Part shown: piece by piece, positions 30,920 through 41,635 of the stretch
Layout: every line of letters starts with the position of its first letter
How positions within the stretch are numbered: position 1 is the stretch's first letter
Source: a bacterium
GTDB taxonomy: Bacteria; Patescibacteria; JAEDAM01; Absconditabacterales; Absconditicoccaceae
NCBI GenBank assembly: GCA_030528665.1
Contig: JAUMYK010000007.1
Coordinates: 1 to 43,786 of the forward strand
Direction: 5' to 3'
DNA length: 43,786 nt
The notes under the pieces: generated by a model
The model's database searches: none
Seen by the model: the letters and a program-made list of their open reading frames with translations, nothing else
Told to the model about the DNA's origin: nothing
Made by a program: the position numbers and the translations under genes

Positions 30920-31180
30920 TTAAAGTGGTTTATCGAGATCAAATTTTGAAAGTTCTGGTGTCTTAAAGGAAAGGAATACAGCCTGAATCAAGAGTACGAT
31001 CATCACTCCAACCAAAATCCCTCGCAAAAACATCCAGCTCAGAAACCATCACACTCCAATCTCTTTCATCCATAAAAAACGAAAAGAAAAATCAGAATTT
31101 AAATTTTGTATTACTCCCAAGAGAAAGAAACTCCCAAATACAACAAGAGTAGAGCAATATCATCGTATCAAAGCTTGCAT
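30920..31180 (-). CDS. Small two-helix membrane protein
   Basis: 86 residues with two UGA-Gly codons, so it is invisible under the standard code. It has membrane segments at about residues 10-26 (LVVFGSFFLLGVIQ) and 48-70 (MFLRGILVGVMIVLLIQAVF) and a short charged tail. It sits between the holin-like gene (stop 4 bp upstream) and the HTH gene (start 5 bp downstream), so it belongs to a tight operon. Function unknown. Confidence 0.7.
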
Positions 31181-31183
31181 CAG

Positions 31184-31570
31184 TTATTTCAAGAGTTTAC
31201 TAAGTAAAGAATACGCAAGGGTAATCACCATAGAGAGAATCAGAGCTTTGAGATAATCAGGAGATATTTGTACCGAAGCCATATCTTGATAATAGCTATT
31301 GATCACTCGCTCAAAAAAATAGAGCATTCCTAGGTTGATCACGATAGAAAACAAACCAAAGGTTAACCATTTTACAGGAATAGTGACAATATGGAGGATA
31401 TTTCTCAATACAAAATTTACTCCCCAAAATACCGCCCCCAAAAAGAGAAAAGTCTTCAATCCTCAACTCACAAGCGTAATACTAAGTCCAAATTCATAAT
31501 AACTCAATACATACAAAATCCCAGTATTGATCAAGATGGAAAGCAAAATTTCTCTTATAAATCTCCGCAT
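31184..31570 (-). CDS. Phage-holin-4-superfamily (YvlD-like) membrane protein
   Basis: 128 residues, one UGA (Gly in LVSGGLKTFLFLGAVFWGVN). Four membrane helices with the family marks: N-terminal LINTGILYVLSYY, central GAVFWGVNFVLRNILHIVTI, PVKWLTFGLFSIVINLGMLY, and a last helix. Pfam-type members are common membrane proteins, not proven holins. First gene of the four-gene unit ending in GH26. Confidence 0.8.
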
Positions 31571-31647
31571 CGCCTTGAAAAAAAGCAGTAAAGCACATAG
31601 GTAGTGTACACAAGTAGACAGTATTTTCAAGTTCTTTTTCTCTAGTT

Positions 31648-32052
31648 TTAGTCTATTAAATCATCAAAATCATCAATTCTATCTTCTCCACGATAGGCAT
31701 AGAGCGCATTCCTTACCCCAAGTAAAGCAATCATCGCGGCTCTCTTTCTTCTTGGAGAAACCTCAAATCCCTTCTCCACAAAAGTTTCATAATTTCGAGT
31801 CAAAACCTCATCAATCTCTGCACCAATCAAAAACTCAGATAAAAAACTCGCAGCAGCTAAGCTTACCGTACTAGGATTCCCATCATAGCTAAAAGCGGTA
31901 ATTTTTTGATCCGCAATCTTGAGATATACCGTAATATCATCTCCACAGATAAAGTTTCATTCGTGCCTACTAATATCTGCATCTTGCATTTCATAATTAC
32001 AAAGCGGATTTTTTGCATATTCTTTGATCATCACTTCCATTTCAGACATCAT
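31648..32052 (-). CDS. IscU/SufU-like scaffold homologue lacking two of three cluster cysteines
   Basis: 134 residues, one UGA (Gly in RHEGNFICGDD). It aligns by eye with SufU/IscU: IKEYAKNPLCNYEM at the start (usual HYKNPRN), ICGDDITVYLKI with the first ligand Cys and Asp, then AFSYDGNPSTVSLAAASFLS where the family has GxGCxIS, and RRKRAAMIALLGVRNAL where it has RxKCxxL. So the second and third cysteines are replaced by Pro/Ser and Arg. It may bind something else, or keep a structural or regulatory role in Fe-S assembly. No sufS or sufBCD gene is in this window. Starts at ATG 32052 or 32049. Confidence 0.7.
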
Positions 32053-32059
32053 ATTTTTT

Positions 32060-32095
32060 CAAAAAATAAAAGGACTCTTAACCTCCTAAAAGCCC
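32060..32095 (-). terminator. Terminator between the 32117 gene and the IscU-like gene
   Basis: Minus strand GGGCTTTT, loop AGGAGGTT, AAGAGTCC, then TTTTATTTTTT. Confidence 0.75.
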
Positions 32096-32116
32096 TCTAT
32101 ATACCACAGTCTCCAT

Positions 32117-32401
32117 CTAGTCCAACCTACAAAGCAAATGTTCAACAAGCCTCTTAATAGTCTGAACAAAAGAAGTAGAAAGCTCAATAAACCCTCTAAT
32201 AGCAATAATTTCAAACTCCTCTATCATATCCAATGCTCCCTGAAGAGCGATCAGCATTTTATTTGAATTAACCTCGAGGAGTACCTCATATTGAGAGTCA
32301 GTATGCTGAGTAATAGAAGCTCTAATACCATCTACACTAACCGTTCTCGTAGCACAATGCACAGTGGAAAGCAGCGGCGACTCTATCATCATCCATACCA
32401 T
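32117..32401 (-). CDS. Small protein of unknown function
   Basis: 94 residues, no UGA, TAG stop and a terminator right after it. Soluble, with LEVNSNKMLIALQGALDMIE and a C-terminal helix FVQTIKRLVEHLLCRLD. No family recognised. Start could be ATG 32401 or 32392. Confidence 0.6.
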   Translation of the reverse strand: MVWMMIESPLLSTVHCATRTVSVDGIRASITQHTDSQYEVLLEVNSNKMLIALQGALDMIEEFEIIAIRGFIELSTSFVQTIKRLVEHLLCRLD

Positions 32402-32493
32402 CTAAGAAGTAAAGAAATGTTCAAAGACACTTTTACGATTTCCCCCGCCAATTACAATAGAAAAAACAAAAGAAATTTTTTGGAAAATACTGC

Positions 32494-32521
32494 TTGATTT
32501 TTTTAGAAAAAACATTATAAT
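32494..32521 (+). promoter_or_regulatory. Promoter of the AbiEi-like gene
   Basis: TTGATT (32494-32499), 16-bp spacer, perfect TATAAT (32516-32521), 34 bp before the ATG; GAGG sits three bases upstream of the start. Confidence 0.75.
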
Positions 32522-32555
32522 ATTTTTATTATTTTTAGTAGTATAGAATTGAGGT

Positions 32556-33329
32556 ATGAAAGAAAAATATTTTGACACTATTGTGAAACACTTATGAAAA
32601 TATCAAGGAAAAATGATCAGCAATGAAATCATCAAAAAAAAGCTCCAAAATCTTTTGGATCAAAACTACAATGATGCTAAAATGTATAAAACTATCTATT
32701 ACCTCAAACTCAGAGGATATCTCATCAATCTTAAAAAAAATCTCTTTTTTGTTCCAGATACGAATCTACAACATCAAGATGAAGAAAACTTAGCACAACT
32801 CTTCTACCGAGAAGTCCTTAAAAAACACTGTAATGACATCATCTCAGGCAAACGATACATCTGAGGACTTAAAGCACTCGAACTCGCACTCCTCTCCTAT
32901 ACCATCCCAGAAGAAATCCTCCTTGTCACCCCTCACAAACAAGCTACTGAAACCATTATTTTTAACAAAACCGCTCTCCTCAAAACCTATAGTAGCAAAT
33001 CCAAAAATCTCTTTACAACCTTTTATCGCTACACCTATAAAACAAGCATTGGAAAATATAGTTTCCAAGTAGCTATTCCAGAACTTGCAATCCTCGAGAC
33101 CCTCTACAATCCCTCTCCTCTTCAAAAAGCCTATGGAGAAGAACTTATAAAAAAACGACTCAGAAAAAACAAAAAATACCTCAATCTCTGATGTATTGAA
33201 ACCATCCTCAAAACCCAAAAACACAATAGTAGTGCTAATAGACTTGCCTTATTAGCGAGTTCTATTGATCCTCTTTTGGCAGAAAACATCAAAAATCTGA
33301 TCAAAAAATACGGTCACCTCCTCTACTAA
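32556..33329 (+). CDS. AbiEi-like antitoxin / transcriptional regulator, no toxin gene beside it
   Basis: 257 residues, three UGA codons read as Gly. An N-terminal winged helix (about 20-70: ISNEIIKKKLQNLLDQNYND, then YLKLRGYLINLKKNLFFVP) is followed by the AbiEi-type C-terminal domain: YIGGLKALELALLSYTIP, LLVTPHKQATET, and YSFQVAIPELAILETLYNPS, which matches the SPERALLD-like region of the family. AbiEi proteins neutralise an AbiEii nucleotidyltransferase toxin or act as regulators. No AbiEii gene lies next to it, so an orphan regulator is likely. Own promoter and terminator. Confidence 0.55.
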
Positions 33330-33350
33330 GTCACCCTTGGGATCAAAAAA

Positions 33351-33376
33351 AACCTGAAATACAATCAGGCTTTTTT
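33351..33376. terminator. Bidirectional terminator
   Basis: AAAAAAAACCTGA, loop, TCAGGCTTTTTT between the AbiEi-like gene (plus) and the phosphoesterase gene (minus). T-runs occur on both sides. Confidence 0.9.
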
Positions 33377-33377
33377 C

Positions 33378-34463
33378 TTATTTTTTTGGAAGAGCCTCCA
33401 AGAGAATCATCTCAGAACGAGACCCTAGTCTCATAGGCGGTCACCAAGTCCCCACACCACTACTCACATAGAGCGAATTGCGATCAAAGCGATATAATCC
33501 TTTAATATAAGGAAATGCCAATTTAACAAACAAAGTAAAAGGAAAAAGTTGACCATTGTGGGTATGTCCCGCTAGTTGCAAATTAATTCAGTACTGCTCA
33601 GCCACCTGAGGACCAATCGGCTCGTGCAAGACCAAGAGCTTTGGCAAATCTGTCTGCCATTCAACCTGTTGCAGTTTATGTGCCAAAATTCTTCTATTCG
33701 CTACTGAATCAACACCGTGCATATCTGCCAAACCTAATATTTCCCACTCTCCCAAGACCAATACCTCATCTGAAAGCATATGTAACTTCGTAGGACTCAA
33801 GAGAGAATCAACATAGCTATTCCCAGCATAAGCTTCGTGGTTTCCATAGGTATAAATAACTTCCTTGTTAATGGTATTCAAAATCTCAAAATCTCAAGGC
33901 TCAAACCCTCTCCCATCAATAAAATCTCCATTGATCACCACAAAATCAGCATCAATAGCATTGATTTTTTCAATTAAACGATGCAAAAAAGGCAGATCAG
34001 TTTTTTTAGCGATATGAATATCAGAAAGATAAAGAATCCTACTTGGATGCTGCAAATTATCCACCTCAACTGAAACAAGCTTTACTTGAATACTATGGGC
34101 AGCCCACCACGCATAGAGAGAAAGTCCAAAAATAATAAGAAGAAAAAAAGTTCATGCAGGCTGTCCTCTTAAAGAAAATCAAAACAACTGTACCAGACCT
34201 TCAATGCCTAAGCCAATAAGCACAACGGTAAATCCAATCGTTAAGATACCTAAAATAGCCATAATCAATCATTCTATATAATATCCCCAGAGTGATTTTG
34301 CATTTTGATGAAAGAAAAAATAACAAGTAGAAAACAAAAAGCTTAAAGAAAAAGTATATAAAAATCAGATCTTATCCCATATTCCTCCCCAAAAAAACAC
34401 CATTCCTGCTCCCACGCTTGTCAAAAGTACAAAGAAAATCAATGTCAACAATGCAATAACCAT
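33378..34463 (-). CDS. Membrane-bound metallophosphoesterase (YkuE/YaeI type)
   Basis: 361 residues with several UGA-Gly codons. Four or five membrane helices in the first about 135 residues, then a calcineurin-like phosphoesterase domain: LYLSDIHI (D, H), VVINGDFIDG (D), YTYGNHEAY (N, H), VLHEPIGP (H) and LAGHTHNGQLFP (H, H), in the family order. Members include lipid and UDP-sugar phosphatases; the substrate is unknown. Stop TAA overlaps the terminator edge. The N-terminus is uncertain: the frame opens after a TAG just upstream, and ATG 34463, GTG 34472 and GTG 34493-type codons are all possible. Confidence 0.82.
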
Positions 34464-34577
34464 CTCCTCCACAAAAATAAAAGATTGCACAGCTACAATA
34501 TAGAAATACTCCTAAAATACAAGCACAATAAAAAAAAGCTACCCCTAACAAACAAGGAATAGCCTTAAAATTAAAAT

Positions 34578-37500
34578 CTATTTCCCATGACATTTTTTAT
34601 ATTTCTTGCCACTTCAACAAGGACAAGGGTCATTGGGTCTAGTTTTGTGAGATGGAGCATTCACAATCTGTACAGGCTCCTCATCTGCTTCAAAGACCTC
34701 AAACTCATCATTGCTTTCAAATACTGAAGCTCTTGTATCCTGAGGCTGAGCGACAACTTGAGGAGTAGCTCTTGGCATAGTACTAGTTGCACCTTCCAAA
34801 ATATCGATAACTTTTTGTTCATTAGTTTGTGCTTCAGTATGCAAAGAGAGTGTCTCTCCGCCTCCCTGCTGAGTCGCCAAAGCTTCAAAATCAAATTTCA
34901 TCAAATACGCTACTGTCGTGTTCAAAATCCCAGCCATCAAAGTCTGAAATTTCTCAAAAGATTCTTTCTTGTAAATCACGAGCGGATCAAGCTGAGCATA
35001 GGACATCAATCAGACTTTTTCTCTGAGGTTTTGCATCTCATCGATATGATCTACCCACATCTTATCAATAAAATGTAGATGTACTCCTCTAAAAATCTCA
35101 AACAACAATTGAGCATCCAGTGCTACAAAAACTTTTGCAAAATAGCGATCAAGCCTCTCAATCAACACCGCCTTCAATCCTTCATAATCAAGTTGTGCAT
35201 ATTCATATGCTTCAGGTTGAGACATATTTAGTCCATATTCCTTATTGAGTACAATCAAGAGATCACTAATAGACTGTCCAGTAATTTCTGCATTACTAAT
35301 CTGGGTCATCAAAATCTGCTTTGCCTCAGTTACAAACTCTTCTTTAAAAGTAGTCAAATACTGATCTCTTTTCTCCTCATTATCCTCACTTTCCAAGATT
35401 GCATCTCTCATCGTATAGACTCTTCTTCTCTGCTTATCCACAACACTATCATAATCAAATAGATGCTTTCTAATACCAAAATACCATCCCTCAATTTCTT
35501 TTTGCGCTCTGATATTACGCTGAGAAAATTGCTTTTGTGTCAATTCTAAACTCTCCAAATCATGCTGAGAAAACAAAAAACGAGCTAAAGACTGAATTTT
35601 TTCTCCTCACATCTTCCTCATCAATCCATCATCCAAAGCCACAAAAAATACAGAAACTCATGGATCTCACTGTCTACCAGCTCTTCCTCTGAGCTGATTA
35701 TCAATTCTTCTCGACTCGTGCTTTTCAGTTCCTAAGATAAAGAGTCCAAAAAATAGATCTCTCTCGATACGTTCTCCCTCCTGTGATTTTTCTAGAGGTT
35801 CAAGGCTAAATACCGCATAAGGATCAGTATTTTCCTTTCTTTTCTTGGCAATACGGAAGCTCATAGTTAAAGCATCACGGCTCACGCCAGATTGCGTTAC
35901 ACTCGTACGCTCTTCATCAGACAAGGAAAACTTCTCTACCAAAGCCTGCAAAAAGAGTGCATACTCCATTTCAGAATAAAGATTTCCCTTGATCGGAATA
36001 CCTTTCTCTGCTTGTTTGACAAAATAGTTTACATAATTCTGAGCTAAGCGTTCATTTAATCCTTCTTCAAGCTTAATATCCGTACCACGACCCGCCATAT
36101 TGGTGGCAACAACAACCGACTTGTATTTTCCAGCACGAGAGACAATATTTGCCTCCTGCTCATAAAATTTTGCATTCAAGACATTATGCACAATTGCCTC
36201 CCTTTCAAGTAGCCTTGATACATATTCTGAGGTAGCAATATCAGCGGTACCAATCAAAATTGGCTGCCCCATTTCATGATAAAATTTGATATACTCTTTC
36301 ACAAATTTTCGCTTTGCATGCTGATTGTAATACACTTTATCATGTAGGTCTACTCTACGAATACCTCTATTGGTAGGGACAATCACTACTTCCAAGCCAT
36401 AAATCTTTGAAAACTCCTCTCCCTCAGTAGATGCAGTACCTGTCATACCTGAGAGCTTAGCATATTGTTTAAAAAAGTTTTGATAGGTAATTGTAGCCAT
36501 TGTCTGAGATTCTCTCTGAATTTGTACATTCTCCTTCGCTTCAATAGCCTGATGTAATCCCTCAGAAAATCTTCTCCCTGGCATCGTACGCCCCGTATGC
36601 TCATCGACAATCAAGACCTCACCATTTGCAATAATATAATCCTTATCTTTGATATAAACAGCTTTGGCTTTGAGAGCATTTTCAATATGATGAATCTCCT
36701 GATAGCCCATATCCTTATAAATATTCTCTACCTTCAAAATCTCCTCAAGTTTAGCAATCCCTCTGCCAGAAAGCTGTGCAGTTTTAGTTTTTTCATCAAT
36801 ATAGTAATCTCCATCTTCCTCTTGCTCTTTCCCATATTCATCACTCATTACCTCCTGTATAAAGCCTTTAGAAACCTTTTTTTTGCTCGAACATGGAGTC
36901 AAAAGATTTACAACTTGTGCATAGTAACTATATTTTTCAGTTGGTTCCTCTCTTGGCTGAGAAATGATCAGTGGAGTTCTCGCCTCATCAATCAAAATAC
37001 TATCTATTTCATCCACAATAGCAAAATTAAGCGGTCTCCAAGTCAGATTTCTTTCTTTTAATGATTTGACCAGATTATCCCTCAAATAATCAAATCATAA
37101 TTCTGAATTTTCTACATAGGTAATATCCTTAGCATACTCTTCTCTCCTCGCAGCCAAGGGTGTCCCTTTGGTCACAGACCCAACCGTCAATCCGAGCCAG
37201 GTATATACATGAGCCATCCATTCTGCATCACGAGAAGCCAAGTAATCATTAACCGTTACTACATGCACCCCTTTTCCACTCAGAGCATTGAGATACACAG
37301 GAGCTACGGCAACCAAAGTCTTCCCTTCACCAGTTTTCATTTCAGCAATCTTTCCTTGATGCAAGATAATACCACCAAGTAGCTGAACATCATAAGGGAT
37401 CATATTCCAAGTCAACTCCTGACCTTTTACCTCACAAGTAGTACCAACAAGTCTCTTACAAGCTTGCTTTACTACCGCAAACACCTCTGGCAAAAGCACA

Positions 37501-37682
37501 TCCAAGCTTTCTCCCTTTTGAATTCTTTCCTTAAACTCAAGAGTCTTGGACTGAATCTCTGCATCAGTCAAAGTATCTAATTCTGCATACAAAAAATTAA
37601 TATCCCTAATCAAAGGCATCAACTTATCAATTTGTTTTTGATTATAGTCTCCACCTATCAAATTCATCAATCGACTCAGCAT
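34578..37682 (-). CDS. secA: Protein translocase ATPase SecA
   Basis: ATP motor that pushes preproteins through SecYEG. 1034 residues with six UGA codons read as Gly. Walker A KTGEGKT (about 116-122), NSELGFDYLRDN (UGA-Gly), VDEIDSILIDEARTPLIIS (about 223-241; the usual DEVD is DEID), YQNFFKQYAKLSGMTGTAST, and GRAGRQGDPG, in which both Gly after RQ are UGA. The preprotein cross-linking and scaffold helices follow, with a longer than usual insertion around PCSSKKKVSKGF. The tail is the zinc-binding CPCGSGKKYKKCHG. Longer than E. coli SecA (901). Own promoter and leader. Confidence 0.97.
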
Positions 37683-37684
37683 AA

Positions 37685-37759
37685 ATTTTTATCAAAAAAA
37701 TAAAATTCTGATTTTGTTTTTCAGCACTCCCAATATACTAATTTAACCTTTAAAATCAA
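37685..37759 (-). promoter_or_regulatory. secA promoter with TCAG plus T-rich leader
   Basis: Minus strand: TTGATT (37754-37759), 16-bp spacer, TATATT (37732-37737), then about 20 nt, TCAG (37708-37711) and AATTTTATTTTTTT, 25 nt before the ATG at 37682. Confidence 0.6.
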
Positions 37760-37840
37760 ACCCAAAATAAAAGCTTGATTTTTCAACTCCATATCTCTAT
37801 CCTCACATCCAAACAATGATATTTATTTTCAAGAGCAAAG

Positions 37841-38569
37841 ATGTACCTCTATAGCTTCTCTCACTATGCAGGAATCGATAAAGTTTTCCTTGTCCAAAAC
37901 TGGAATCTCAAAACAAAAAATGGAGACCTCCTTCAAAACGGATCAGATTTTTTTCTTGTTTTAGGAGAAAAAGTAGCATTTCCTGAACTCATCACAACAC
38001 TCTATACCTGAGACCTTAATTTCAAAATTGTTATATCTCAACTCCTCTCTCCAGCCACACTTCAGCTCCTCCATCGAATGTGCTATCAGCGATACAGCAC
38101 CTACAAAAAAGTCCTCCCTCTCTTTCTAGACACCGACATCCCCAAACTTCTCTCCAAAACCATCAAACCCACAAAAAAAATCAAAAAATCTGAATGCAAA
38201 ATAGGGAAACACCTCATCCATCAAGAGGGCAACTGACAAATCCTTATTGTCTTTCCTGATCTCCGAAGTCTATACAATTATACTGATCCACACTTTTCAG
38301 CATTACAACTCTCCTCCCTCGATACCCAAAATAGAAAAAACATCAATCGATGGAAAATTAAATCTTGAAGCGAAAAAATTATCATCTGTACAGGATCAGA
38401 AATTTTTCAAGATTTTGCCCAACTCGAACATATCTATCTCATAGAACCACAAAAACGATACTATGCCAGTCAACAAGACCCGAGATACAAAGTAGCAAAA
38501 GTTCTTGAAAAAAAAGCTGAACTCACCTGAGCCAAGCTTCATTATCTTCACAGCGAAGACCTTGTCTAA
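37841..38569 (+). CDS. PriA-like protein lacking the helicase motor
   Basis: 242 residues, four UGA codons read as Gly, TAA stop. The C-terminal half follows the order of PriA helicase domain 1: QILIVFPDLRSLYNY (cf. LILVPEISLT), NRKNINRWKIKSGSEKIIIC (cf. R-x3-W-x2-I-x2-G), GSEIFQDFAQLEHIYLIEP (cf. RSALFxPFxxLGLIIVDEEH), SQQDPRYKVAKVLEKKAEL (cf. PRYHARDVAxxRA). The P-loop region is absent, DEEH is replaced by IEPQ, and the second helicase domain and zinc cluster are missing. The N-terminal half may correspond to the PriA 3'-end binding domain (YSFSHYAGIDKVFLVQN). It could be a degenerate priA or a helicase-free DNA-binding derivative. Intact in frame, with ordinary composition. Confidence 0.5.
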
Positions 38570-38575
38570 ACGCAA

Positions 38576-39163
38576 TTATTTACCAGCCATTTTCTGCATA
38601 CGCTTTCTAAAATCTGCAAACAAACAAGCCATTTTGGTCTTTGATTTTTTCCTTGCATGCATATTTCCAAACACCTTAACCCCATCAAGCTTAATCTTGG
38701 AAAGATGTGTTCTCATCCTCCAATTGACCCACATCGGTACTGGCAACCAAGTATATATCCATCCTGGTGCATCACAAGTCGCAAAAATCTGCAGATGCTT
38801 ATCTCTCAGCATTCCTTGTGGTTTTCCGTTCACATAACGATAGGCAAATCCTCAGATGATCACATTTTCAAACCACGATTTCAATACCGCAGGAAAATCA
38901 TTCCACCAAGTTGGGAAAAAGAAGATAATCTTATTAGCTCGACGCACGCGTTCCTGCCAAGATTGTCTTAACTCCTGATCATTACTAGGAATTTTCTGCC
39001 CCTGAGTAAACTGCAAATATCCAAACTGCAAAGCCTTTTCCTGATACAGATGAATCAATTCCACCTTATGCCCCTTTGCCTCAAACTCTTGCAAAGCAAT
39101 TTCTGCAAATTGGTGACTGGTAGAATTTGGATTAGGATGTGCGGTAATCAAAAGAATTTTCAT
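38576..39163 (-). CDS. Flavodoxin-fold NAD(P)H dehydrogenase (quinone), MdaB/KefF type
   Basis: 195 residues, one UGA (Gly in VIIGFAYRYVNG). MKILLITAHPNPNSTSHQFA is the FMN phosphate-binding start of the family; IIFFFPTWWNDFPAVLKSWF is the characteristic flavin-site segment; then GMLRDKHLQIFATCDAPGW. It reduces quinones or similar compounds with NAD(P)H by two-electron transfer, and is cytoplasmic. The C-terminal about 40 residues are basic. It starts 25 bp after the tex stop; a TATAGT box lies between start codon and tex end. Confidence 0.85.
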
Positions 39164-39187
39164 TGTTATCAATACTATAATCTAAAA

Positions 39188-41464
39188 CTAAGAAAAACTG
39201 ATATTCCCTCCCAAAGAAAAAGACGAATGCTGACTTTTGCGTTCAGGTTTTTGTTCTTTTTTTGCTTTTTGAAATTTTGGAGATTGAGCAGTTCATCACT
39301 CAGATTTCATCGAGAGAGAAAGTTTTTCTTTTTCCTTATCCACATCCAAAACGCGAACTTCCACCTGCTGACCGACCTTTACCACATCGATCGGATTCTG
39401 CACAAAATAATCCGCCATCTGCGATTTATGCACCAATCCATCATTGTGCAAACCGACATCGACAAAAGCCCCAAAATCTGTCACATTTCTCACGATTCCC
39501 TGCAACTTCATACCGATTTCCACATCTTTAATATCTAAAACATCAGATTTGAAGACAGGTGCTTCGATCTCTTCTCTCGGGTCCAGACCTGGTCTCTGCA
39601 GTTCCTTAAGAATATCTACAAAGGTCTCAAATCCCAGCTCATATTTTTCAGCAAAAGTCGAAAGCTGATGTTCATCATAGTTTGGCAGGTTTTCGAGCGG
39701 CAAAATCAGATTTTTCTTTTTGATTTCTAGCTCCTGCTCGAGAAACAGCAAGGTCTGCTTGTAATGATCAGGATGGATTCCTGTCGCATCAAGTGGCTCT
39801 TTTCCCTCTTTGATCCTCAAAAATCCGATCGATTGCTCATAAGCTTTTGGTCAGAGTCCTTTCACTTTTTTGATCTGCTTCTTGTCGGTAAAAGCTCAGT
39901 GCTCATCTCTATATGCCACCACATTTTTCGCTACGCTCTGAGAAAGCCCAGCAATATATTGCAACAGTGTATAGCTCGCCGTATTAACATCGACACCAAC
40001 TGCATTTACCACATCTTCGACCTTTTCATTGAGCTTTTCCTTGAGGATTTTTTGATCTACATCGTGCTGATATTGCCCAATTCCGATCGCCTTCGGATCG
40101 ATTTTTGTCAGTTCAGCAAGCGGATCCTGCACTCTATGCGCAATACTAATCGCACCTCTAATCGTCACATCAAGATCAGGATACTCCTCTTGTGCCAGTT
40201 GAGAAGCAGAATATACCGAAGCCCCAGCCTCAGAAGTAATCATATACTGCGTTTTGAGTTGATGCTTTTTGATAAAGTCAGCTACGACCTTTTCAGACTC
40301 TCTGGAAGCCGTTCCATTCCCAATCACGATCAGATCAATCCCATATTTTTTGACCAAATCAAGCAAAGTCTGCTCAGCTTCTGCGATTTTCTTTTGTGGT
40401 TCAGTCGGATAAATCACTTCTTTACTCAAAAATTTCCCCGTTGCATCGACTACCGCAAGTTTGCACCCCGTTCTAAATGCAGGATCAAATCCCAAAACGG
40501 TTAATCCCTTCACTGGAGGCGTGAGCAAAAGATTTTTCAAATTATCACCAAAAACCCTGATCGCCGCTTCATCAGCCCACCTTTTTTTATCAGCTCTCAG
40601 CTCCCTTTCTATCGAAGGCAACAACAATCTCTCCAATCCATCATCGATCGCCTCTTGGAGATATTCCACACTCGAATTGGCATTTTGAGGGATAAAAAAA
40701 CGAGCTGAAAAATCTGAAATCTTCGCAGGAGAAAACTGCAAACTGAGTCAGAGTTGTTTTTCTTTTTCAGCTCTATTTACTGCAAGATAAGCATACGAAG
40801 GCATTTCTGAGAGTTTTTTATTGTAGTTTGCATAAATTTTATAGACGCCATTTTCCTCAAACGTCTTGGTTGCCTTGGTCTGTAAAGTCGCATTCACTTC
40901 CTCAAATTGCTTGATCTCAGCTCTCAAATCCGCGTGATCACTGACCGTCTCAGCCACAATATCTTTTGCACCTTGGATCGCTTCTTCTCTACTCAAAACT
41001 GAAGTTTTCGCATCTCCAGTATCTTTGATAAACTCCTCTGCTTTAGATTCAAAATCCTCTTTCGTCAGCTCAGCTTTTGCCAAAATCTCAGCAAGCGGCT
41101 CGAGACCTTTGGCTTTCGCAATCGTTGCCTTGGTATTTTTCTTTTCCTTAAATGGTCTGTAGAGGTCCTCTACTCTCGCAAGCGTTTCCGCAGCCAAAAT
41201 CTGATTTTTCAGCTCTTCTGTTAGCAAACCTTTTTCATCGATAAGCCTAATCACATCTTGCTTCCTCGCCTCCAAATTTTTGGTATAGCTATAGAGTTCA
41301 AAAAACTCACGAAGCTGCTCATCACTCGCACCTTTGGTCATTTCCTTACGATAACGAGCAATAAACGGAATCGTATTTCCTTCGTCCAAAAGCTGAATAA
41401 TGTTGCTGATCACTCAGCTTTCCATTCCTGTTTTTTGATGAATTTGTTGAATCAGCGTTGACAT
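39188..41464 (-). CDS. tex: Tex-family RNA-binding transcription accessory protein
   Basis: 758 residues, at least six UGA codons read as Gly. N-terminal helical domain (IPFIARYRKEMTKGASDEQL), a YqgF/RNase-H-like domain (VLGFDPAFRTGCKLAVVD, LIVIGNGTASRESE, SEAGASVYSASQLAQEEYPD), the helix-hairpin-helix region (DVNTASYTLLQYIAGLSQSV, KKVKGLGPKAYEQSIGFLRI), and a C-terminal S1 RNA-binding domain (GIVRNVTDFGAFVDVGLHND). A lysine/serine-rich tail follows. Tex binds nucleic acids and RNA polymerase; its exact role differs among species. The MESG start region (UGA Gly) gives a family-like N-terminus. Confidence 0.95.
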
Positions 41465-41514
41465 TGTTTTGTATCATACAAAATTATAAAAATAGTATTA
41501 TATTTCGTTATTCC

Positions 41515-41635
41515 GTGCTTGATCTATCGTCATTCCGAACTTGATCTGTTGTCATTGCGGACTTGATCCGCAATCTTATCTAAAGATCCTGAATCAAGTT
41601 CCCCGCAACTTCGTGCGGGACAGGCAAGATGATAA
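41515..41635. repeat. Dispersed palindromic repeat at the end of the ferredoxin-like gene
   Basis: Contains CGTCATTCCGAACTTGATC, CATTGCGGACTTGATCCGCAA, CCTGAATCAAGTTC and CGCAACTTCGTGCGGG units of the same family as at 12.5 and 42.7 kb. It lies between tex and the ferredoxin-like gene and covers that gene's last about 35 codons. Confidence 0.8.

Noticed and set aside
31184..31570. Prophage remnant suggested by the holin-like protein
   Set aside because: The YvlD-like family is common in chromosomes, and no lysin, capsid, tail or integrase genes are nearby.
34372..34593. Cys-rich 73-residue frame on the minus strand after secA
   Set aside because: It overlaps the N-terminal membrane domain of the metallophosphoesterase in another frame and has no recognisable motif or ribosome site.
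36597..37061. 154-residue plus-strand frame inside secA
   Set aside because: Antisense to conserved SecA motifs; Ile/Leu/Phe-rich composition is that of a shadow frame.
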